The notes under the pieces: generated by a model
Told to the model about the DNA's origin: nothing
Seen by the model: only the letters and a program-made list of their open reading frames with translations
Database searches by the model: none
DNA from: Aristolochia californica
Taxonomy: Eukaryota > Streptophyta > Magnoliopsida > Piperales > Aristolochiaceae
DNA length: 64,000 nt
Assembly: GCA_029961685.1 (NCBI GenBank)
Contig: JARWKL010000008.1
Span: 9,364,501-9,428,500 of the forward strand
Direction of reading: 5' to 3'
Part shown: piece by piece, positions 23,174-33,100 of the stretch
How the letters are laid out: every line of letters begins with the position of its first letter
How positions within the stretch are numbered: position 1 is the stretch's first letter
Translations under genes and position numbers: made by a program

Positions 23174-24199
23174 CTTGAATCAAACAAATGATTAAACCAC
23201 ACTCAATATCCAATTATAAAATTTCCAAATTTAAGAGTGAGTAAAGCCGAGGTCGGAAGTCACTTTAAAATCATGCATAGGCTGACAAATAGGTCAATCT
23301 GAATTTCCCAAATAGACCAAACAGGGAAATATCTTCTAAAACAATCCACTAATTCAAACTTGAAGAATCCTTGTACCAAATCAGCCACTTTAAAATTGAG
23401 ATATAATATCTTATCCACAAAATCAGGTACTAAATAATAAAACAATTCGTGCCTATGGCAGGTGGAATCACCATCCAATAATGAATCAAATCCTTTTATA
23501 CCCTAAAACAAAATAAAAACCTCAAGAGGACATAGTGAAAACTCGTGCCTTAACCCCAAAATTCCAAAATTGAGGCTAATCACTTAAGAACCACAATTTT
23601 CTTTTACTTTCTTTGAGATCCTTTGTAGCAAATAAGGTCTCATATAAATCTCATCTCATAGGGGGAAATCCAAACTTCCAAATAACATATTATCAATCAC
23701 TTTAACTTGGAAAAATTCAAAGAGAGAACTTGTTTCATGATTTGTAGACTAATCCAAGTATAAACAACTTGTCTTGAATCCAAGTTACCAAAGAAAGGAT
23801 CTTGAACATTAGGAAATCGAGTCAAGTCTCATGTATGTAACTGAAGCTCAAATAATTTCCATCACATAAATATCCTCTTCTCAAATCATCAATCATGATA
23901 AAAAAAAAACTTGAAACAACCGATCTTGATCAAACTTGTAATTTACCTACAAAAAGACCAAGATTTTAAAATCTTCTTAACACAAAGAATTAACCTTCAC
24001 AACTTCTCATATGAAAACCATCTTTTCTTGATGTAATCCAATGATCAAAGGCTTGACATATAGCAAAGAAAATGTGTAAATAATAACCAGAAATAACTTA
24101 TCTCTTCATGGGTGGATTCCTTCCTTCACGAGTACCTTGTATGAGATCTTCATAATTTTTTTTCACATATACCTTAACACGGGGGATCCTAAACTCTAA
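23174..24199 (-). other. Cop3 untranslated leader, no gene seen
   Basis: About 1 kb, A/T-rich, between the gag start and the primer-binding site. I find no protein motif, tRNA or strong repeat. Confidence 0.6.
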
Positions 24200-24211
24200 G
24201 CTCTGATACCA
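24200..24211 (-). other. Cop3 primer-binding site
   Basis: gctctgatacca, a 12-base tRNA-Met match on the minus strand, abutting the LTR start TGTAGAATTT. Confidence 0.85.
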
Positions 24212-24265
24212 TGTAGAATTTAGGATCCCATGATAAGAACTTCAACCAAAGTTAGAAGAAGAAGG

Positions 24266-24300
<35 letters not shown>

Positions 24301-24412
24301 AGTACCAAAGGGAGAGAGCTTGGACGAGAGAGAAGAGAGAGCGCCTACCAACGAGGGAGAGAGCTTGATGCCCTACCTCTTAGCCAAGGGCCTCTATTTA
24401 TATAATTTTTAT
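24212..24412 (-). repeat. Cop3 5' LTR, inner half
   Basis: Matches the first half of the Cop1 LTR up to ctctatttatata. The remaining half resumes 13.5 kb to the right at 37958, so everything between is inserted. Confidence 0.85.
24269..24297. repeat. (AG)n microsatellite
   Basis: 29 bases of uninterrupted AG in the Cop3 LTR. The Cop1 LTR is purine-rich at the same place but has no clean repeat. Confidence 0.9.
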
Positions 24413-24946
24413 TATTGATTTTCAGGACTCTATGAATTTAGTTAATGGAGAAAAAGGGAAACCCATTGGGAGAAAATTGGAGGAAGAAGGGTTATGAAAT
24501 TGATTATTCCTTACCCTCCCCTTGAAGCTCTATTTATAGACTTATGAAAATACTATATTACAATAATACCCCTGAACTTAGGTTTTAGGGTTTAGGATTT
24601 TAACCCTGGAACTTTAGTTTAATTACATCAATGTCATCTCTATGAGATGACGCTTTATTTACCATCCTGCCATCAATGTATGTGGGCCTATGGGCCTTGA
24701 GCCCATCTTCTACATCTCTTGGATCCATGGGTCTTCCTTGGTCTTATGGGCTTGGGCCCATCTTCTACATCTCTTGGATCCATGGGTCTTCCTTGATCTT
24801 CTAATACACTTTGATATGTGGGCCTTCCTTGGTAGTGTGGGTTTGGGCTTTGTCTTCCAACACTCCCCCTCAAGTTGGGGAAGAGAGAACAACATGAAAT
24901 CCCAGCTTGCTATAAATGATGTATAAAAAGCCTTCATCTTCCAACA
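24413..24946 (-). repeat. LarF 3' LTR
   Basis: Begins tattgattttcaggactc (original TG changed) and ends catcttccaaca. It holds two copies of a ~63-bp segment (gcccatcttctacatctcttggatcc) near 24705-24815. An internal ctccccctcaag sits ~90 bp before its end. Confidence 0.8.
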
Positions 24947-26426
24947 GTCCCCCTCACATTGGTGCTCTCGTTCATGAGGCCCAGCTGGTATAATATCAGT
25001 GAGAGTAAATCACTCCTAATTGCTAACAAATTTCTCTAAAGTATCCACTTCCACCATAGTGTCCCTCCATAGGACAAAGACTCTCAAGTGGTAGAGTAAT
25101 ATATGATATTAATGGGGGAAGTAACATAAATATGACAATAAGTTCCTCCGTCATGGACTTCCAACAACAAAAATTTAATATTTTTTACGGGGATGAAGTT
25201 CCTCCGTCGTGAACTTCCAACCACAAAAATTTTGATATTTTTTATTGGGATGAAGTTCCTCCATCATGGACTCCCAACCAAAAAAATTTGATATTTTTTA
25301 CGGGGATGAAGTTCCTCCGTCATGGACTCCCAACCACAAAAAAATTTGATATTTTTGATGGGGTTGACTATAAATAATGGTATGAGGCTACCTCTTCTTC
25401 AATAATAATGTCTCATCAAAAGAGACACAATAGCAGTAGTTGAAATGGGCTTGGCTTGGGCATGTATACTGAGGCAGAAAATAAGTGGCCCGAATTAGGT
25501 TGACCGACCCGAGTTGACCCTAACCAAGTTGGTCAGAGTTGACTCAGGCTGGAACAGAACTCATGCTCGGTCGACAGGAAGTCTAGCACACTGGTCGGAG
25601 TTGACTCGATCGAGTCGAGTCCGGGTCTCGGCTGGGCTTATTAAATTTCTTAACTTAGGAAAAATTGATAAACAGTACTTCATCTTCCTCTTCATAACAC
25701 CGCACAGTGTGGAAACTTAGAAGGAAAGTTTTCGAATAACAACAACTAGTTTCCCTGATTAATCCTTCCAAAAATGGCAACACAACTTCTCCTCGCATTG
25801 AAGAGAGAGGGAAACAGTCCTTCTTCCCCACGTGGAAGAGACGGAAAACCAGATCTTTGGGAGGAAACTTTCTGGACAGAAAATCCTTAAGCCGCAACGG
25901 AATCATTGTCCAAAAAAGGTAACTCATTCCTTCTTCCCCTTGGTGACGATCCCAGCTTCCAAACAAAGCGGAACAACAACGGGAAACTTTTTGGAATAAA
26001 CTAGAGAGCTACTTTCCAGAAAATATTTCTGAAGATAGTCTAGCAGTAAAAGGAACTCAGATGATTTTGCGACGTTCTATCAACCAACAAAATGGCAGCA
26101 ATAGTGAAGGAAAGTTTCCTCTGTTAATGGAGCAGCAGCAATGGCAACTCATCTTCCTCCTCCCTGCTTCCTCTTGTCCGAACAGAGCCGAAACAGCAGA
26201 CCTTAAAGAGGATATCCAGCGGAGGCATAGACTCTCTTTCTCTCTTTCGTAACTTGTCTCTATTCTCGGTAATAGCAGAGAACAAAATCTCAGTCGATTG
26301 GGAACTCGGTAGAGTTTTCGTGTCATCGTCTTCTCGAGCCATTTGGACGGCAATGCGACTTCCTTACCGTGAGTCATTGTCTTTAGCATAGATAACATCT
26401 CTGGTTTTTCCAAGCAATTAACTTAT
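24947..26426 (-). other. LarF interior, no retroelement gene seen
   Basis: Apart from the tandem repeats at 25140-25345 and a gttgac/gagtcga-rich stretch (25495-25640), I see no recognisable domain. Open frames at 25655-25966 and 26057-26413 (minus) are low-complexity and match nothing I know. Confidence 0.6.
25140..25345 (-). repeat. Four ~60-bp tandem repeats in LarF
   Basis: Each unit has gttcctccRtcatggactcccaac, an A-rich run, then gatattttttacggggatgaa. Related units occur in LarE at 50440-50745. Confidence 0.85.
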
Positions 26427-26773
26427 TAAAGGATAGTCCCACATACATTAGTGAGTATAAAGATCTTGCATTTATTAGCTGGGAGAAAAGCTTTCCTAAG
26501 TGGCTAGTCATTTTGGGATAGGGCTTACGACCCAAATTTAACATGGTATCTGAGCAAGGTTCTCATATGTGGGCATCCACCTAAATATTATCCACATGCC
26601 ACCACGTGAGGGCCTCCACCAAAATTATCCATGTGCCTACACGTGAGGGGGAGTCCTAAAGGATAGTCCCAGATACATTAGTGAGTATAAAGATCTTGCA
26701 TTTATTAGCTAAGAGAAAAGGTTTCCTACATGGCTAGTCATTTTGGGATAGGGCCTATGACCCAAATTTAACA
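26427..26773 (+). mobile_element. TRIM: miniature LTR retrotransposon
   Basis: Two 117-bp direct repeats (26427-26543 and 26657-26773), each from taaaggatagtccc to aaatttaaca, differ at only about eight positions. Between them, 113 bp begins with a primer-binding site directly after the left repeat (TGGTATCTGAGC, one change from the tRNA-Met match) and ends with purine-rich cgtgagggggag before the right repeat. No coding capacity. The outer TG is not evident (the left repeat starts TA), and no clear target duplication was found. Confidence 0.8.
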
Positions 26774-26795
26774 AAACTCCAATTGGTGAATAAAC

Positions 26796-27207
26796 TGTTA
26801 TGGACTCTATAGCATCACGAGTTACCAACAGGCGTAGAAATTAATGAATGTGTTTTTCAATTTCCATGTAATTGTTTCTTGGTTTGGTTTTGTCTTTGGT
26901 TTGGGTTGGTTTAGCATTTATTGGTTTGAACCATTGACCCAAGAGGTCTTTAGGGTTTTGGACGTCCTCAACCCTATTTAAGGGGACAGCTAGGGTAATG
27001 AGAATTATGAATTGAGTTCACTTTAGCTAACGAATTTAGATAAACAGGTCAAGAGCTCCTTCAAGGTCTCTTCCGTTTTTCCCCCAATTCTCCTTTCCGA
27101 AATTCAATTCCCTTCAACCCCTCATTCCATCTCAACGTCAAGCAAGGTAATGGAAGGAAGAGAAGAGAGGAGGGTGACAAGATCCATGGCTCGTGAGGAT
27201 CCTAACA
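26796..27207 (+). repeat. GypB 5' LTR
   Basis: TGTTATGGACTC to GATCCTAACA. It has a TATA-like ctatttaag at 26974-26982, in the same position as in the GypA and Gyp4 LTRs. Confidence 0.92.
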
Positions 27208-29808
27208 ACGTGGTATTAGACAGGTCCACCCTCGGTGATTCCTCTTCTCCAGAGGACATACGTCAAGTACTTTCAGAACTTCAACAATGATCCACTCTTC
27301 AAGGTACTGAAATTTCTCACATCAATAATACCTTACAAACACTGGAATTATTTCTACAAACCATCCTCCGACAACTTGCTGCACTTCAAGCACCAACGCC
27401 ACCACCAGCAACCAATTTTCAACCACAACCAGTTCCCCACCAAAAATTCACGCCACCACCAAATCCACCCCTGCGCCAACCAATGGGTTCAATGACCACT
27501 CACGCACAAGGACCATCAACGGTTCCCAGGTACTTTAAACTTAACTTTCCTACATATGATGGCTCTAAAGATCCTTTACTGTGGTTGACGAAATGTGAAC
27601 AATTCTTCTATCATCAACAAACGGTGGAAATGGACAAGGTTACTTTGGCCGCCTACCACATGCTCGATGAAGCGCTCATGTGGTTCCATCACTACTGAAA
27701 TGTCAATTCCATTCAGGATTGGTTGCACTTTAAACATGCTTGCCAGTTGAGGTTCGGACGTCCAGCTAGCAGCAACCCAGTGGGGGAATTGATCAACTAT
27801 AAACAGACCAGCACCTTAGAAGTTTACCAAAAAATGTTCCAAGAAAGGTTGGCCCGAGCTAGTGAATTTGTTCCTCCTCACCTACATGTTCAGATTTTTA
27901 ATGCTGGATTGACAAAGGCAATTAGATTGGAAGTGGAATTACTTGGTCCAACAGATTTGGACTCAGCAATGAATTATGCCTGAGCTGTGGAACACAAACA
28001 GAGAGTTCTAAAAGAGTCTTTACAGCGAAAACCATTTTGGAACAACAGAATACAGGGTACTGCATTTGGGCCACATTTTGGGTCCTCTACCCCTAACCGA
28101 GCAGATCATGCTACCAATGTGCCTCCATAGACTATGCCACGTAAATTTTTGACTAAACAGGAAATGGACGCTAGAAAGGCAAAGGGCCTATGTTTTACTT
28201 GTGATGAACAATTCCTGCCAGGCCATACTTGTAAATGCTTATTCGGTATTGAACTGTTGGAAGAAGATTCAGAAGAGCTTATTGAAAATGAAATTGTTGA
28301 AGAGGTACAGCAAGAACCAGAGCTCTCCCTCCATGCCATGCATGGCCTGCGTACTTCTAATACCATGCAGGTAAAGGCCAGGTTACATCATCTCATGCTA
28401 CTTGCTTTAGTTGATTCGGGCAGCACACATAATTTTATCAGTGAACCAGCCACACAACAATTGGGATTGGCCATTCAACAACAAAGGGGACTCTCAGTTT
28501 CTGTGGCCAATGGGGCCAAAATTGCTAGTGTGGGGTTATGTGCTAACACCCCTTTCACCATTGAAGGGCATTCATTTCAGGCGGATTTATTAGTCATTCC
28601 ATTGGGTGGATTTGATTTGGTGCTCGGGGTCAAATGGCTCCAGCTATTAGGACCGATATTATGGGACTTTCAGGCTCAGACTATGACATTTTCAGCACCA
28701 TAGGGCCAGATTACATTACAAGGCATTGTGACACAGGTCCCTAACGCACTTCACACTTTGCATATTCAACACACGGGTGATGATCAGTTAGCTCCTTTAC
28801 TTACAGCATTTGCGGATTTATTTAATGACCCTACAGGTCTTCCACCAGTGCGTCATTGCGATCACCGCATTCGTTTAAAGTTGGGAACTGATCCAGTAGT
28901 GGTGCGGCCTTATCATTACCCGCATATCCAGAAAGATGAAATAGAACGACAATGCATGCATATGCTCGCTCAGGGTGTGATCCAGCCCAGTCGATCTCCT
29001 TTCTCCTCACCAGTGTTACTTGTACGTAAAAAAGATAAATCTTGGAGATTTTGTGTTGACTATAGGCAACTCAACTTGCACACAGTTAAGGACAAGTTCC
29101 CCATTCCAGTCGTGGATGAGTTGATGGATGAGTTACATGGTGCTACAATTTTTACCAAATTAGATTTGAAATCGGGCTATTATCAAATACGAGTTCACCC
29201 GGCGGATGTGGAGAAGACTGCCTTCCGCACACATCACGGTCATTTCGAGTTCCTCGTCATGCCCTTGGGTCTCTCCAATGCACCATCCACCTTTCATGCT
29301 CTCATGAATGAGGTCTTTTCATCACTTCTGCGCCACTATGTGTTAGTCTTTTTTTATGACATTCTGGTCTACAACAAAAATTGGGAAGAACATCTCCACC
29401 ACCTCCATCAGGTATTTACCATTCTACGCTCTCATCATTTTGTTTTGAATAAATCGAAATGTTCTATGGGTACATCTGAGGTGGCATATTTGGGCCACGT
29501 CATGTCAGCTGTGGGCGTGAAAGTTGACCAGAGCAAGATACAGACAGTTACAGATTGGCCGATTCCCACCTCCACCATAGCATTAAAGGGATTTTTGGGC
29601 TTAGTGGGATATTATAGAAAATTTATCCAATCTTATGGCCAGATAGCAGCACCACTCAACAACCTGCTAAAAAAAATGCCTTCCACTGGTCTTCTTCAGC
29701 AGAACAGGCCTTTAACTTGTTAAAGGAGGCCTTAGCCTCAGCGCTAGTCCTACAATTACCAGATTTTGAGGTAGAATTTGTGGTGGAATGTGATGCCTCC
29801 AGGGGAGG
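27150..29808 (+). pseudogene. GypB gag, protease, RT and start of RNase H
   Basis: The Gag start ATG at 27150 lies in the LTR (MEGREERRVTRSMARED). An early TGA sits near 27291. From 27483 one frame continues to ~29680 with isolated stops at 27696, 27981, ~28128 and 28701. Visible domains: Gag core (NFPTYDGSKDP, ~27550), zinc knuckle CFTCDEQFLPGHTC (~28192-28235), protease DSGSTHNF (~28413), RT (~28950-29400). The RT active site reads FFYDILVY, one catalytic aspartate changed. A one-base deletion near 29682 shifts the frame before RNase H. Confidence 0.88.
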
Positions 29809-30183
29809 TGTTATGGACTCCATAGCATCAAGAGTGGCTAACCGGAGAAGAGAATAGATGGAGTAAACTTGTATTTCAGTACCTTAGGGGTTTAATTGTA
29901 ATTTGAAGTTCCATAAGGGTCTAATTGTAATTATAGAACCTTTGATGTTTTCCTTGACCTATTTAGGGCGTCAAGTGAAGGAATGAAGACAAGCATTGAT
30001 CATTAGTCTAAATGAGATCAGGTTCTCTCTCAAAAGAGGCCTAACGTGGGAGCTCCTTTTCAAGGCTCACGTCCTTCACCATTGGACGTTCCAAGAACCC
30101 CAAATCCTTCCCTTCCTCATCCTTCAATCTGGAAGCTAGAGGAGATCGCCGGGTGACTCGATCCATGGCTAGAGAGCCTAACA
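29809..30183 (+). repeat. GypC 5' LTR
   Basis: TGTTATGGACTCC to GCCTAACA, 375 bp. It contains the promoter region and, at its 3' edge, the Gag start codon. Confidence 0.97.
29958..29968 (+). promoter_or_regulatory. Candidate LTR TATA box
   Basis: cctatttaggg is conserved at the same relative place in the GypA (472) and GypB (26973) LTRs, upstream of the Gag start. Function is inferred from position and composition only. Confidence 0.45.
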
Positions 30184-33100
30184 ACGTGGTATCAGACAGG
30201 ACCACCCTTGGTGATTCCTCTTCACCTGCAGAAATTCGAAATTTTGTGGAAGAAAACCATGCTGGTCTTCAATCTCAAATCAATGGATTGGAGGGAAAAT
30301 TCCAGATGTTGCTGTCACGCATGGAAGAAGGATTCACCCAGCTTTCAGTCCAGATGGCATCCTCATCACGTCCAGCAGATCCTCTCAACCCTCTGCCAAC
30401 GCCTCCACCTCCTCCCCTGCGCCAAACACCTCAACCTCGTGGGGGCCTCAATCCAGCCCCTCCTACCGTGCCAAGGTACACAAAGCTTGATTTTCCAACG
30501 TATGATGGGTCCTCCGACCCTTTAATGTGGTTGCACAGGTGTGATCATTTCTTTTCCAATCAAGGAACTCTGCCCGAAGGCAAGGTTCAATTAGCCGCCT
30601 TCCACATGCTCGATGAAGCGCTTATGTGGTTTCATCAATTCAAAAACGAATTTGTGGTCTATGATTGGGAATTTTTCAAAGAAAATTGTATGCTACGGTT
30701 TGGTCCTCCGCTTCGCAGCAACCCAGTTGGGGATTTGGTCAATCTAAAACAGCTTGGCACTATAGAACAATATCAGAAATTGTTCCAAGAAAAACTTGCT
30801 CGTGCAAGTCATTTGGTCCGACCTGAACTTTATGTCAATTTGTTCACGGCTGGCCTGGTAGAACCCCTTCGCCTAGAAGTGGAATTGGAAGCCCCCACCT
30901 CCCTAGCCCACGCCATGAATTTGGCAAGAGCATTGGACACCAAACAGCGCCTCTTCCGTGAGTCCTTAAACAAACGTCCTCCTTGGCAACCTCGCCCACA
31001 GCCCCATGGCCCTTATCCCACTCCCCCCAGGCCTCCTCCCAACCAACCATCACCACCACCACCTGCCTTTACACCCCCACCAGGATTTATCAAACGTATG
31101 ACAAAAGCAGAAATTGATCAGAGGAGGGCTCAGGGCCTATGTTTCAATTGTGATGAGAAATTCGTCAAGGGCCATCTATGCAAAAGACTATTTTGGGTAG
31201 AAATAGAAGACCCTTCAGAGGATGACTTTCAGGAGGATATGGACCAAACCGAGGAGGACACACCAGAGATCTCCCTCCATGCCATGACCGGACTGCATAG
31301 CACAAATACCATGCAGGTCCATGCCACCATGAACCATCATATTCTGCTAGCACTCGTGGACTCAGGCAGCACACATAATTTTATAAGCAGCCAGGCAGCA
31401 CATCAGTTGGGGTTATCACTACAGCAGAAATCAGGAATATTAGTCTCAGTGGCTAACGGTGACAAGGTCACCACAATGGGGTTCGGTTCAGCAGTGCCCT
31501 TTACTATTGAAGGTCACTCCTTTGTAGCAGATTTTTTGGTCATACCGCTGGCTGGGTTTGACCTTGTCTTGGGAATTAAATGGCTACAGCGATTGGGTCC
31601 GATCTTATGGGATTTCCAATCCCTGACCATGAGTTTTAACCAGGACACACATCCGATCACCCTCCATGGCAATAGCGCCCAGAGGCCATGCAGCCTCCAC
31701 ACACTTTCGGTGGATCCTTCAACAGGGAATAACTTAGCTTTATTGTTGGCTGAATATGCTGATTTATTTCAGACACCTGCCAACCTTCCTCCTATAAGAG
31801 AGTGTGATCACAGAATTCGTTTGAAGATGGGCACAGAACCAGTGGTAGTGCGTCCCTACCACTATCCCCATGTGCAAAAAGATGAGATAGAACGACAATG
31901 TCAACAAATGCTACAACAAGGTATTATTCAGCCTAGTCGTTCTCCTTTTTCATCCCCGGTATTACTCGTAAAGAAATCAGATAAATCTTGGCGCTTTTGT
32001 GTGGATTACCGTGACCTCAATGCTCGCACCATCAAAGATAAATTTCCAATTCCAGTGGTCGATGAATTATTGGATGAGCTACACGGCTCTCAACTATTTA
32101 CAAAGTTGGACTTAAAATCTGGCTACCATCAGATTCGGGTTTATTCAGAGGATATCGAAAAAACTGCCTTCCGCACCCACCATGGTCACTACGAGTTCTT
32201 GGTGATGCCATTTGGGCTATCCAATGCCCCGTCCACCTTTCAAGCGCTTATGAACCAGGTATTTCGCCCTTTCTTACGGAAGCATGTCTTAGTTTTTTTT
32301 GACGATATCCTGGTCTATAGCAAAACTTGGGCAGCACACTTGCATCAATTGAGACAGGTTTTCACCATTCTCCGAGCACACCATTTATTTCTCAATCGTG
32401 CCAAATGTGACTTTGCCACATCCGAAGTAGCTTATTTGGGGCATGTGATCTCAGCATCCGGGGTGAAACCAGATTTCAGCAAGATACAATCGGTGATGGA
32501 TTGGCCCACACCTCACACCGTTACAGCTTTGAAAGGGTTCCTTGGTCTCGCAGGGTATTATAGAAAATTTATCAAAGAATACGGTCACCTGGCAGCACCA
32601 TTGCATAATTTACTGAAGAAGCATGCCTTTCAGTGGTCTCAGCTGGCAGACTCCTCATTTAACAACTTAAAACAGGCATTAGCGTCAGCACCAGTTCTCC
32701 AATTGCCCAACTTTGCCGAAAATTTCATCATAGAATGCGATGCATCCGGGGGAGGGATTGGTGCCATCTTGCAGCAACAGGGTCACCCCATTGCCTATTT
32801 CAGCCGCCATCTCGCTCCTCACCATCACAAGTTAGCCACGTATGAAAGGGAACTTATCGGTTTGGCCAAAGTTGTGCAGCATTGGCGGCCGTATCTGTGG
32901 GGCAGACCTTTTGTGATCAGGACAGACCACTGTAGCCTCAAATATTTATTGGAGCAGCACCTTACTACATCCCCACAACAACATTGGCTCAGCAAATTAA
33001 TGGGATTCGATTTTCAGGTGGAATACAAACCGGGTTATCTCAACAGGGCAGCAGACGCTTTGTCACGCCGGGAACTAGAGGATTCACATTTGCACGCATT

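Noticed and set aside
25140..25345. CRISPR-like array (repeats with regular spacing here and at 50440-50745)
   Set aside because: Units are contiguous, diverged tandem repeats, without unique spacers, in a plant retroelement interior.
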